From: Scatomonas sp963928055
GTDB lineage: Bacteria; Bacillota; Clostridia; Lachnospirales; Lachnospiraceae
Length of the DNA: 64,000 nucleotides
Direction: 5' to 3'
NCBI GenBank assembly: GCA_963928055.1
Contig: CAWVDN010000002.1
Coordinates: 372,001-436,000, forward strand
The notes under the pieces were generated by a model that saw only the letters and a list, made by a program, of their open reading frames with translations, did no database searches and was not told where the DNA came from. Shown piece by piece: positions 25,051-33,167 of the stretch; the stretch's first letter is position 1; every line of letters starts with the position of its first letter. The translations under genes and the position numbers were made by a program.

Positions 25051-25832
25051 CCTGTTAACCTCTTTTCCAGATATTTGATTATTTTCTCCATGCAAAGTCC
25101 GATCACACCAACAATGATTATGTAGAAAAGCATTGCCGCCGTATCGTAGTTATTGGACAGGGCCCGGATCCTCATGCCCAGTCCGGCGAAGGCGCCGGTG
25201 GACTCGGCCGCGATCAGGGTTGTCAGGGCTACGGAAACGCCCAGACGAACGGCTGTCAGAATAAAAGGTGTGGTGGCCGGGAATACGATCTTAATAAAGA
25301 TATCCTTGTCTTTCGCTCCCAGTACCCTGGCAGCTTTGATCAGGGTGTTGTCGATGTTTCTGACGCCATGATAAATGGTGACGGCCATGATCAGGAAGGT
25401 TGCGATCCAGATAACGATGATCTGCGGTCTCCGTCCTACGCCGGCACAGATAACGACCAGGGGTACGTAAGCCAGGGGCGGGATGTTACGGATGAACTGG
25501 ATCCAGGGTTCCAGGATCCCCCGCACCGGAATGTACCAGGCCATCAGGAATGCCACCGGTACTGCCGTTACAAATCCCAGACCGAAGCCCGCCAGCACCG
25601 AGATCATGGAACTGGTGAAGTCCTCCAGCAGCGCCCCGTTGCCTGCCATCCTCTGAGCCGCATCGACCATGGACGGAATGAACGGAAAACTCCTTGCCGT
25701 CTTGGGCATGATCGAGAGCACATACCAGAGCAGGATCGCGGCTGCCAGGGAAATCAGCACCCAGCCCCATCCCGGCACTTTGGCAAACAAGCTCTGTTTT
25801 GTCTTTTTCTTTGTCGTCGCCTTTGAAGCCAT
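25029..25832 (-). CDS. ABC transporter permease (NitT/TauT, SsuC type)
   Basis: A 267-residue membrane protein with about six helices, beginning after a basic N-terminus (MASKATTKKKTKQSLF). The cytoplasmic coupling loop is ARVLGAKDKDIFIKIVFPATTPFILTA at about residues 180-206, containing the EAA-like Gly. The IPPLAYVPLVVI segment is typical of SsuC/TauC. It is the promoter-proximal gene of the importer operon, preceded by GAAGGAGG and by a predicted promoter with a LacI-type operator. Confidence 0.93.
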   Translation of the reverse strand: MASKATTKKKTKQSLFAKVPGWGWVLISLAAAILLWYVLSIMPKTARSFPFIPSMVDAAQRMAGNGALLEDFTSSMISVLAGFGLGFVTAVPVAFLMAWYIPVRGILEPWIQFIRNIPPLAYVPLVVICAGVGRRPQIIVIWIATFLIMAVTIYHGVRNIDNTLIKAARVLGAKDKDIFIKIVFPATTPFILTAVRLGVSVALTTLIAAESTGAFAGLGMRIRALSNNYDTAAMLFYIIIVGVIGLCMEKIIKYLEKRLTGWQEKRE

Positions 25833-25894
25833 GAAAAAATACCTCCTTCTTTTTTGTTGAAACCCAACAATTTTTTCTCCCTTTGATTGCGTTT

Positions 25895-25923
25895 ATTATA
25901 TTATAAAAACAAAGAGATTTGCA
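25895..25923 (-). promoter_or_regulatory. Promoter of the importer operon
   Basis: On the minus strand a perfect TATAAT lies 17 bases after TGCAAA, a poor -35. Transcription should begin near 25888. The weak -35 and the operator just upstream fit a promoter that needs activation. Confidence 0.55.
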
Positions 25924-25932
25924 CCACCCATT

Positions 25933-25950
25933 TAACCAAACGTTTGCGTA
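25933..25950. promoter_or_regulatory. LacI-type operator, site 1
   Basis: TAACCAAACGTTTGCGTA contains the palindrome CAAACGTTTG. The same 18 bases occur at 32961-32978. It is centred about 53 bases upstream of the predicted start of the importer operon. Confidence 0.75.
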
Positions 25951-26070
25951 TTGATTTTACGGTATTTTCTGGAGTTTTTTTATGCGCATTCGCCATTTTA
26001 CCCTATTTTGTCCTCTGTTTTTCGTCGAATTTTTCCTAAGCATTCTCCCGGAAATTGTATTAATTTAATG

Positions 26071-26080
26071 CAAACGTTTG
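26071..26080. promoter_or_regulatory. LacI-type operator, site 2 (lacI promoter)
   Basis: The palindrome CAAACGTTTG is found again, in the context ATGCAAACGTTTGATG, centred about 51 bases upstream of the start predicted from the TATAAT at 26115-26120. This suggests autoregulation. It also partly resembles a CcpA cre site. Confidence 0.65.
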
Positions 26081-26114
26081 ATGTTTTTTTCTGGAATTTT
26101 CTTATGCATTGTAG

Positions 26115-26120
26115 TATAAT
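26115..26120 (+). promoter_or_regulatory. -10 box of the lacI-family gene
   Basis: A perfect TATAAT with only TGGAAT at the -35 position 17 bases before it. Predicted start is near 26127, 55 bases before the ATG. Confidence 0.5.
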
Positions 26121-26181
26121 ACTCAAAAATAATTTCCCTATTTATAAACACTTTGACTAATCTTTACAGGGAGGCATCTAT

Positions 26182-27228
26182 ATGACTTTAAAAGAGATCG
26201 CCCAGGAAGCGGGGGTTTCCATTTCCACCGTTTCCAGAGTCATCAACAACAAGGGGACCAACGCCGCCAGCCAGGCGGTGCAGGACAAGATCTGGGAGAT
26301 CGTCCGCCGCACAGGCTACTCTCCCAACACTGCCGCCAGGAATCTGAAGACCGGCCAGGCGGAGGAGCATGTCACGCCCCATTCCCGTTCCATCGCCTGT
26401 ATTTTCGCCAGGACCCAGGAGCCTATGAAGGACGCGTTCTTCTCCACCCTGGCCAGAGGCATTGAGCAGGAAGCTTTCAAACATAATTATGTAGTAAAAT
26501 ACATCATCACTTCCATCGAGATCAACAATCCCGCCACCTTCCGGCTGATCAGCGACAATCAGGTGGACGGGGCCGCGGTCCTGGGGCGCTGCGACAAGCA
26601 GATGCTCCGCTTTCTGAAAAAATACTTTAATTATGTGGTATACAGCGGCCTCAACGAGCTGCAGGCAAAATACGACCAGGTGATCTGCGACGGAAAGCAG
26701 GCGGCTATGGAGGCTGTGGCGGAGCTGCAGAGCCTGGGCCATGCCCGGATCGCCTACATCGGCGAGACCTCCAACGAAATCCGCTTCGAGGGCTACTGCG
26801 AGGCCATGAACGCCAAAACCCTGCCGGTCCTGCGGGATTACATCGTCAACACCCCCATGACTTCCTCCGGCGGATACCAGGGCGCCCAGAAGCTTCTGAA
26901 CAAATGCCGGGACTTTACCGCTGTTTTCTGTCCCAACGACATTACCGCCATCGGAGCCATGAAGGCCTTGCAGGAGCACGGCCTGAAAATTCCCGAAGAT
27001 GTATCCATCATCAGCATCGACGACATCGATCTGGTCCAGTATCTGACGCCCATGCTTTCCACCATTCACGTTCCCATCACGGAAATGGGCCAGATGGCCG
27101 CCAAGATCCTCATTGACCGCATCGAGGGAGGGCACCACCTTCCCATGAAAATCAATATGCCTTTCTATCTCGCCACCCGGGAAAGCACCGGGCCTTCCAG
27201 AAAGAAACATTTAAGCCGGGGAGCATAA
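26182..27228 (+). CDS. LacI-family transcriptional regulator
   Basis: A 348-residue regulator with the LacI helix-turn-helix at residues 1-25 (TLKEIAQEAGVSISTVSRVIN) and a hinge near residue 50. The periplasmic-binding-protein-like effector domain has VSIISIDDIDLVQYLTPMLSTI near residue 275, typical of LacI/GalR. It lies between the importer operon and the second enzyme operon, and palindromes of LacI type lie at its own promoter and at both operons. GGGAGG precedes the ATG by 7 bases. The effector is probably a sugar or sugar phosphate of the pathway. Confidence 0.93.
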   Translation: MTLKEIAQEAGVSISTVSRVINNKGTNAASQAVQDKIWEIVRRTGYSPNTAARNLKTGQAEEHVTPHSRSIACIFARTQEPMKDAFFSTLARGIEQEAFKHNYVVKYIITSIEINNPATFRLISDNQVDGAAVLGRCDKQMLRFLKKYFNYVVYSGLNELQAKYDQVICDGKQAAMEAVAELQSLGHARIAYIGETSNEIRFEGYCEAMNAKTLPVLRDYIVNTPMTSSGGYQGAQKLLNKCRDFTAVFCPNDITAIGAMKALQEHGLKIPEDVSIISIDDIDLVQYLTPMLSTIHVPITEMGQMAAKILIDRIEGGHHLPMKINMPFYLATRESTGPSRKKHLSRGA

Positions 27229-27245
27229 CGCTCTCCCGGCTTTTT
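27214..27245. terminator. Terminator overlapping the lacI stop codon
   Basis: GCCGGGGAG pairs with CTCTCCCGGC, followed by TTTTTC. The stop codon of the regulator lies inside the loop. The A-rich left flank also lets it serve the converging minus-strand operon that ends at 27265. Confidence 0.8.
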
Positions 27246-27264
27246 CTTTTCTGTTATTCTCTTT

Positions 27265-28149
27265 TTATCCCAGCAGGGTCAGCCGCGCCGTATAGGTTCT
27301 GGTCTCCCCGGGCTTCAGGATCTGCAGATGATTCTTGCTGCGGAAGCTGTCGTCTTCATCCGAGCAGACCGCCGAGCCATTCCAGGGCTCTATGCAGACA
27401 AAGGCTGCCTGGGGCTCCTGTCTGGACCAGAATGCCACGGTCTCATAATCCGGAAATTCCATCCGGACGCCGCGTCCGCTTTTCTTTCCCACCAGAGACA
27501 CTTCCCGGCAGGAGCACTGATCCAGCCAGATGGCATCCCCCCGGAACAGTTCCCTTTTCAGGGGAAGGACTCCGTCCTGCCCGGGGAAAGGCTCCCGGCG
27601 GCTTCTGTCGAATTCCATCCGCTCCGTATCGTATTCCCGGTATCCCTCCGCGGGTTTTTCCGGGAAACGCAGCTCGTAATCCTCAAAGGTTTCCTCCCGG
27701 GACAGCGGGCAGACAAATCCGGGATGGAGCCCGATGCAGTAGCAGGCCTCCCGGGTGTCCCGGCTGGCTGTTTCCAGCCGGATCGTCAGGCTCTCCCCTT
27801 CCAGACGGTAGGAAACTTCCAGGGAAAACCGGTAGGGATAACAGTTTTCCGGGAAATCCTCCTCGGTGATCCCGAAGACCACTTCGTCTTCCCTCTGTTC
27901 CTTCAGGTGAAATTCCAGTTCCTTACAGGGGCCGTGCTTGGGCATATCCCACCACTGCCCCTCCAGGTATACCCGGTCATTCCGGCAGTTTCCCACCACC
28001 GGAAAGAGGATGGGCGAGCATTTCGGCCAGATGGTCTTTTCCCTCTGCCAGATATGCTCCAGCCCCTCCGCGTCCTTCCAGGAAACCAGCTGGGCTCCCA
28101 GGCTTTCGATCTCCGCGGAAGCCTGCCGGTTCTGAATTTTTACTCTCAT
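27265..28149 (-). CDS. Aldose 1-epimerase family protein (LacX-like)
   Basis: A 294-residue beta-sandwich mutarotase relative. Recognisable blocks are SPILFPVVGNCRNDR (about residues 45-59), MPKHGPCKELEF with the first catalytic-type His, and IGLHPGFVCPL with the second His (about residue 145). The C-terminal PWNG segment is also present. These enzymes interconvert alpha and beta anomers of sugars or sugar phosphates. It is the last gene of the second operon of the regulon, four bases after the LarA-like gene. Confidence 0.87.
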   Translation of the reverse strand: MRVKIQNRQASAEIESLGAQLVSWKDAEGLEHIWQREKTIWPKCSPILFPVVGNCRNDRVYLEGQWWDMPKHGPCKELEFHLKEQREDEVVFGITEEDFPENCYPYRFSLEVSYRLEGESLTIRLETASRDTREACYCIGLHPGFVCPLSREETFEDYELRFPEKPAEGYREYDTERMEFDRSRREPFPGQDGVLPLKRELFRGDAIWLDQCSCREVSLVGKKSGRGVRMEFPDYETVAFWSRQEPQAAFVCIEPWNGSAVCSDEDDSFRSKNHLQILKPGETRTYTARLTLLG

Positions 28150-28153
28150 AGCT

Positions 28154-29641
28154 TTATCCCATGCAGGGCGGCACGTGGCCGTACTCGTCCATGCAGTCCT
28201 CCGCCGGATTCTTCATGCAGAGGTGTACGGAAGCCTTTTTGAAGGTCATGGGCAGAGCCAGGATGTTGGGATTCTCGCCCACAAATTTCTTCTTGGCATC
28301 CTCCAGGGCCTCCTCGAAGCTGGCCCGGGTCTTCAGTCCCATTCCTCTGGCGTAGCCCGGCTCCTGGGCGCCTACGATGTAAATGGCGCTGGTGTTCATC
28401 TCCGCGATATGGCCGCAGGAGATCATGCTGAAGCCGTGGAAGGGATGGAAAGCGTTGGTAAAGCGGTATTTCCGGATATATTCCTCATTGGTGGCAAAGT
28501 ACTCGCCGTAACGGTTCATATCCGGCAGGGTGTTCATGTAATCATGCTGGAAGAGATCGTACATCTCTCTCAGATAGGGCCATTTCTCATCGTGGAAGAA
28601 GCCGTTGCACAGGGAGGAGCAGATGATCACGCAGTGATCGCTCATGATCCTCTTGAAGCGCAGCACCTGGGCGCTGAGCGCCTGCATCATCATGATCGGG
28701 TTGGTTCCCATGCCGTCTCCGTAATGGAATTTCTGCGGCATTCCGAATACCAGCACGTCATACTTCTTTTCCGCCCAGTGTACATAGGTGCGCTTGTCCG
28801 CGATCTTCCAGCTCTCCGGCATCATCTCCTTGGCGTAGCCGGAGTAAATGGCGATCTGGCGGGAGCTGGTATCCAGCACCGCGTCGCAGCAGAAGAAGGG
28901 ATGGCCCATCTTCTTCTCCATGTGCATGGAGATCTCGTCAAATTTGGTGCGCATCAGGCTGCCGCCGTTTACCGGCGTAAAGTCTTTCCGGTGCATTACG
29001 GAAGGCACGTGGTGGCTGGCGATACTCTTCCAGTTGGTGATCCCCGTAGCGGAATGCTTGTAGCCGCCGGAATATCCTCCATAAGGATTGCCCTGTACAT
29101 GGCCGATGAGGATGGGGATATCGCAGTCATATACATATTTGTTCATGTATACCGGATCCCCGCGGTCTGTCAGCCCCAGATCTACCATGTGATCCGGATC
29201 CTCGCTGTCGTGGCTGATGATCTGGCCGGTATGCCAGAACTCGTTAAAAAGCTCCTCGCCGAAGATCGCCTTGGCGTCCGCCTCGGTGCTTCTGGGATGC
29301 AGGCCGTTGGAGATGATGAACAGGATGTCCTTTTTCTCCACGCCGGCGCCGTAAAGCTCATCCAGGATATAGCGGATGCTGAGTTTTCTGTGGCTGGTGG
29401 CCTGCTCGCCGCCCTTTACCCGGTCCGGCACTACGAAGGTGACCGTAGAGCCCTTATGGGCCATCTCGGACAGTCTGGGCATGCCGATGGGATGCGCCAG
29501 GCTTTCCAGATACGCGTCTTTCAGCTTATCTTCCGGGATGTAGGGGGGATCCGCTACCGTTTCTCCGGGGATAAAAACATCCGTGCTGTCCGGCAGCTCC
29601 GCTGCCATGGTGCCGTGGCCGTATTCAAATTCTAATTTCAT
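28154..29641 (-). CDS. LarA-like nickel-pincer racemase/epimerase (DUF2088)
   Basis: A 495-residue protein of the lactate racemase family, which uses a nickel-pincer nucleotide bound to a lysine to racemise 2-hydroxyacids. The N-terminal fold is marked by TVTFVVPDRVKGGEQATSH. The cofactor-binding lysine region is GGYSGGYKHSATG (Lys about residue 195). The usual GTHRP catalytic segment reads NGLHPRS, keeping one His. It is longer than LarA (about 425 residues), so the substrate is probably not lactate; homologs act on malate or gluconate, among others. The cofactor genes larB, larC and larE are not in this window. Confidence 0.82.
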   Translation of the reverse strand: MKLEFEYGHGTMAAELPDSTDVFIPGETVADPPYIPEDKLKDAYLESLAHPIGMPRLSEMAHKGSTVTFVVPDRVKGGEQATSHRKLSIRYILDELYGAGVEKKDILFIISNGLHPRSTEADAKAIFGEELFNEFWHTGQIISHDSEDPDHMVDLGLTDRGDPVYMNKYVYDCDIPILIGHVQGNPYGGYSGGYKHSATGITNWKSIASHHVPSVMHRKDFTPVNGGSLMRTKFDEISMHMEKKMGHPFFCCDAVLDTSSRQIAIYSGYAKEMMPESWKIADKRTYVHWAEKKYDVLVFGMPQKFHYGDGMGTNPIMMMQALSAQVLRFKRIMSDHCVIICSSLCNGFFHDEKWPYLREMYDLFQHDYMNTLPDMNRYGEYFATNEEYIRKYRFTNAFHPFHGFSMISCGHIAEMNTSAIYIVGAQEPGYARGMGLKTRASFEEALEDAKKKFVGENPNILALPMTFKKASVHLCMKNPAEDCMDEYGHVPPCMG

Positions 29642-29664
29642 ATTCTTTCTCCTTATTCAGATGA

Positions 29665-30501
29665 TCAGTTTTCCAGATACAGTTTTACGATCTCCAGGTA
29701 CTCCTCCGGATAAAATCCGATCTCTCCCTGGAAGCGGGTAAGAGCGATCAGTCCGCCGTCGATCTCCGGAATGGAGGCCAGCATCGCCGCGTTGTCCTGC
29801 TTCAGGCCGCCGCCGTATACGATGTCCATCCCTCCGGTCTTTTCCTTCACGAATCTGGCGATCTTGGTGATGTACTCCTTGCCTGCCGGGGTTTTTCCGG
29901 GTCCGATGGACCAGATGGGCTCGTAAGCGATGGTGACGGCAGATCTGTCCACGCCTTCCAGTCCGCTTTCCAGCTGACCGCCCAGAACCTCTTCCCAGCG
30001 GTCCTGCTCCTCGCTGTTCTCGCCGATGCAGTAAAGGACCTTCATGCCTCTTGCGGCGGCAGCGCGGATCTCCTGATTCAGGATCCTGCCCACCGCGGCC
30101 AGATCCTGCACTCCGGCCTCCGCCAGAACGGCCTTGAGATGATTTCTCTCCTCACAGTGGCCGATGATCACATACCCGCAGCCCGCAGCTTCCATGGCGG
30201 CCGCCGGACGGTCTGTGGTGAAGGCGCCGAAATTTCCTCCCGGCTGCACATCCTGGCCGTAAACTCCCTGGCAGCCCAGCTGGATCATGGAATCCTTTTT
30301 CAGGGCGGCGGCAGCAGGCAGGATATGGAGTTCCGGAAAGAACATGGCAAACTCCACGTCCTGTCCTCTGTATTTTTCCAGCTCCTCCTGGGTTCCGTTT
30401 ACGATAAAGGATGCCCACTCCCGGATGTCCGCGATCCCGTTGACTCCGCCCAGGGCTTTGGGCACGTCAAACCTTTTCAGATTTAAGAATATATGCTTCA
30501 T
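29665..30501 (-). CDS. Triosephosphate isomerase paralog
   Basis: A 278-residue TIM-barrel isomerase, longer than housekeeping TpiA (about 250). The substrate Lys is present but in NLKRF instead of NWKMN. The electrophile His lies in IIGHCEER (normally GHSERR), the catalytic Glu in AYEPIWSIGPGK (normally AIGTGK), and the phosphate-binding VYGGGLK replaces YGGSV. These changes point to a paralog with another or wider substrate, as is known for tetrulose-phosphate isomerases of erythritol catabolism. It lies 2 bases after the kinase gene in the operon. Confidence 0.85.
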   Translation of the reverse strand: MKHIFLNLKRFDVPKALGGVNGIADIREWASFIVNGTQEELEKYRGQDVEFAMFFPELHILPAAAALKKDSMIQLGCQGVYGQDVQPGGNFGAFTTDRPAAAMEAAGCGYVIIGHCEERNHLKAVLAEAGVQDLAAVGRILNQEIRAAAARGMKVLYCIGENSEEQDRWEEVLGGQLESGLEGVDRSAVTIAYEPIWSIGPGKTPAGKEYITKIARFVKEKTGGMDIVYGGGLKQDNAAMLASIPEIDGGLIALTRFQGEIGFYPEEYLEIVKLYLEN

Positions 30502-30503
30502 GC

Positions 30504-31694
30504 TTATGATTCCTCCCAGTAATCTTTAAAATTCAGGTACGGCTCGAAAGCCTCCCCGATCAGAGGTCTGCACCAGGAGACAAAGGCGTCTGTCACGTCG
30601 TTGCCTCTGGCATTGATATACTCCGCCGGCAGGGTTTTTTCCAGCATCATCACCTGTTCGATCGGTATTTCCATATACCGGGTCTTGTATTCGCCGGCAG
30701 CGGAGGGAACTCTCTCGATCCCCACCATCACTCCGGTCTGTCCGGCCAGGGCTCTCCGCAAGGCTTCCTCTCCTGCCTGCTGCGCCTCCAGACGGTCCAC
30801 CGGGGACTGCCAGGCGATGGAAGCGCGGCCGCAGAGGCCGGGTTTCTCGCTGCGGGCTTTGATGCCCAGCTTCTTTACCACCAGATTTGCCAGATGGGTG
30901 CCTACATCTCCGTAGTAGATGGCCCTCTCTGTTTTAAAGATAGGCTCCACAATAGGGGTCCCGTCCGCGTTCTTCAGGCCTTCGCTGGCTACGACCACCA
31001 CGCCTCCCAGCTTCTCGTAAAGCCGGGACACATCCTCCAGAAATTCTTCTTCGTTAAACGGTCTCTCCGGCACGTAGATCAGATGGGGCGCGTCGCCCTC
31101 TTTATCTCTGGCCAGGGCGGAAGCCGCCGTGATCCATCCGGCGTTCCGGCCCAGGGCCTCCACCACGCACACATGGATGGGCAGGGATCTCACATCCGCG
31201 GCGATCTCCCGCACGCTGGCCGCCAGGTAACGGGCGGCGCTTCCGAATCCGGGAGTATGATCCGTAATAGCGATATCGTTGTCTATGGTCTTGGGGATCC
31301 CCACGACCCTCACCTCGTGGATCCCGGATTTCACACAGGCCTGATAGATCTTTCCGCAGGTATCCATGGTGCCGTTCCCTCCGTTGGGAAGGATGTAGCG
31401 GATATCATATTTTTTCAGGATCTCCGGGATCGCCCGGTAATCCTCCTCCTCCACCGGAAAACGGGAGGAACCGATGGCAGTCCCCGGCGTGTGCAGCAGC
31501 AGCCGCAGTTTCTCCTCGGGAAAAGCCGTCAGATCCAGCAGTCTTTCCTTTAAAATCCCTTCCATCCCTCCGATGGCTCCGTAAACAGCGCCGATCTCCG
31601 GGTGCTTTTTGGCCTCGGTGATCACCCCGTAGAGGGATGCGTTCATAACCGGCGTAGGTCCTCCGCCGTGAACCACCAATACATTATTTTTCAT
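30504..31694 (-). CDS. 6-phosphofructokinase-like kinase (ATP or PPi type unresolved)
   Basis: A 396-residue PfkA-superfamily enzyme. The first phosphoryl-donor loop is HGGGPTPVMN. The GGDGS/T motif reads NGGNGTMDT (about residue 102), with Asn for the first Asp. The catalytic base lies in PKTIDNDI (about residue 134). Gly after Asn is the ATP-type residue while Lys in PKTIDND is the PPi-type residue, so the donor cannot be assigned. In context it could phosphorylate fructose- or tagatose-6-phosphate or a related acid sugar. It overlaps the aldolase gene by 11 bases. Confidence 0.87.
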   Translation of the reverse strand: MKNNVLVVHGGGPTPVMNASLYGVITEAKKHPEIGAVYGAIGGMEGILKERLLDLTAFPEEKLRLLLHTPGTAIGSSRFPVEEEDYRAIPEILKKYDIRYILPNGGNGTMDTCGKIYQACVKSGIHEVRVVGIPKTIDNDIAITDHTPGFGSAARYLAASVREIAADVRSLPIHVCVVEALGRNAGWITAASALARDKEGDAPHLIYVPERPFNEEEFLEDVSRLYEKLGGVVVVASEGLKNADGTPIVEPIFKTERAIYYGDVGTHLANLVVKKLGIKARSEKPGLCGRASIAWQSPVDRLEAQQAGEEALRRALAGQTGVMVGIERVPSAAGEYKTRYMEIPIEQVMMLEKTLPAEYINARGNDVTDAFVSWCRPLIGEAFEPYLNFKDYWEES

Positions 31695-32841
31695 TGCTGC
31701 TGTAATACTCCTTCATTTCATCCAGGCTGCGGCACTGTACCAGCGGCGCCTTTCCGTAAGCTCCAAACTGGACGATCAGGGTTCCTACCACCTCTTTCAC
31801 GCCCTTTTCCACGCACTCCATGATCTTGGCGGTATCTTCATCCGGAATGTTTCCGAACATAACCGTATCCATCAGCGGCGGCAGGAATACCCGGGGATCA
31901 AATTTATCCCGGTTGTTCTCCAGGAGCTCGTAAACCGCACCGATGGAAGGACTCTTCTGCAGCTCCGGCTGATCCCGGAACAGCTCCTTCATATTTCTGG
32001 TCACCGCCAGACGGATATCCGTATCCACGTTGATCTTGTTGATCCCGCACTTTACAGCCTCGGTCAGCTCCTGGATGGAGATGCCGTAAGCATTCTGCAG
32101 CTGGCCGCCCATGGCGTTGATCTCGTCCACGATGTATTTCGGAACCGTGGAAGAACCGTGGGAAACCAGGGCTCCGTGGATGCCCTCATGGGACATGCAC
32201 TCCCGGATGGCAATGGGGATCTGACGGCGGAGTTTTACATCCTTGCCCTTGGACGCCCCGTGCATGGTGCCATAGGAGATGGCCAGAGCGTCCACTCCCG
32301 TCTTCTTGAAAAATTCCACCGCTTTCAGCGGGTTGGTATAGGTGGAGTTTGCCGCGAACACATGATCCTCCACACCGGCCAGGACACCCAGCTCGCCTTC
32401 TACGCTGACGCCCCGGGCATGGGCATATTTTACCACTTCCCTGGTCAGTTCCACATTCTCCTCGAAAGAAAGAGAAGAGCCGTCAATCATAACCGACGTA
32501 TACCCTCCGTCAATGGCCGCCTTGCAGGAATCAAAGTCTCTGCCGTGGTCCAGATGCAGCACGACCGGAATAGAGGCGTGCTCTCCGTATTTTCTCACGG
32601 CGTCCGCGATCCGTTTAGCCCCCCGCTTTTTGTCTTCCAGCGTAGCGTTGGCAAAATCCGTGCGTCCTCCCATAAATCCGTTGGCCAGATCCGCGCCCTG
32701 CAGAACGGCCGGCGCCCGGAACATTTCATGCACCTCGATCACCGCTTTTGCCTGGGCCACCGCATTCACATTGAAGGCTCCCTGCCCGTACCCGTACTGC
32801 ATCGCCGCGTCCAGTACCGGTTTTAATGAAACTAATCCCAT
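31684..32841 (-). CDS. Class II ketose-bisphosphate aldolase (fructose-bisphosphate type, long form)
   Basis: A 385-residue zinc aldolase. The catalytic Asp and first zinc His are in VVLHLDHGRDF (about residue 92), further ligands in GELGVLAG, SYGTMHG and LVSHGSS, and the phosphate-binding INVDTDIRL (about residue 285). The C-terminus is longer than in the 285-residue form encoded at 22164-23016, so the regulon has two different class II aldolases. The ATG at 32841 is used because GGAGG lies 11 bases upstream. It is the first gene of its operon. Confidence 0.92.
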   Translation of the reverse strand: MGLVSLKPVLDAAMQYGYGQGAFNVNAVAQAKAVIEVHEMFRAPAVLQGADLANGFMGGRTDFANATLEDKKRGAKRIADAVRKYGEHASIPVVLHLDHGRDFDSCKAAIDGGYTSVMIDGSSLSFEENVELTREVVKYAHARGVSVEGELGVLAGVEDHVFAANSTYTNPLKAVEFFKKTGVDALAISYGTMHGASKGKDVKLRRQIPIAIRECMSHEGIHGALVSHGSSTVPKYIVDEINAMGGQLQNAYGISIQELTEAVKCGINKINVDTDIRLAVTRNMKELFRDQPELQKSPSIGAVYELLENNRDKFDPRVFLPPLMDTVMFGNIPDEDTAKIMECVEKGVKEVVGTLIVQFGAYGKAPLVQCRSLDEMKEYYSSNEK

Positions 32842-32923
32842 TGTTCCCCAGACCTCCTTTTTTGATTTTTCTGACACATGATTTTTTTGGCATTTTGAAT
32901 AACTTTTTGCCTTGTTACAAAAA

Positions 32924-32952
32924 ATTTTAGTTACTTTGCCAGTCAAATTCAA
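32924..32952 (-). promoter_or_regulatory. Promoter of the aldolase-kinase operon
   Basis: On the minus strand TTGAAT, a 17-base spacer and TAAAAT, with start near 32917. The leader is about 75 bases. Confidence 0.6.
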
Positions 32953-32960
32953 GGTAATTT

Positions 32961-32978
32961 TAACCAAACGTTTGCGTA
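32961..32978. promoter_or_regulatory. LacI-type operator, site 3
   Basis: Identical over 18 bases to site 1 (TAACCAAACGTTTGCGTA). It is centred about 52 bases upstream of the predicted start of the aldolase operon and lies between it and the divergent permease gene, so it may control both. Nothing else is recognised in the rest of this 325-base gap. Confidence 0.75.
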
Positions 32979-33167
32979 CCCGAAACCCCTGATTTTTACT
33001 GGGTTTTTCGCTTTTTTAAGGGTTGATTTTTCCCATTTTCGCGGTTCTTGCCCCTTGCTTTTGCGAAACGCATGTATTATTTTAAGATTCATCCGCGGCG
33101 GCCTTCCTTCCACAGGCGGAAATCCGCCGCCCGAGGAACGAAAAAAACAAGAATGAGGAGGTACGGA

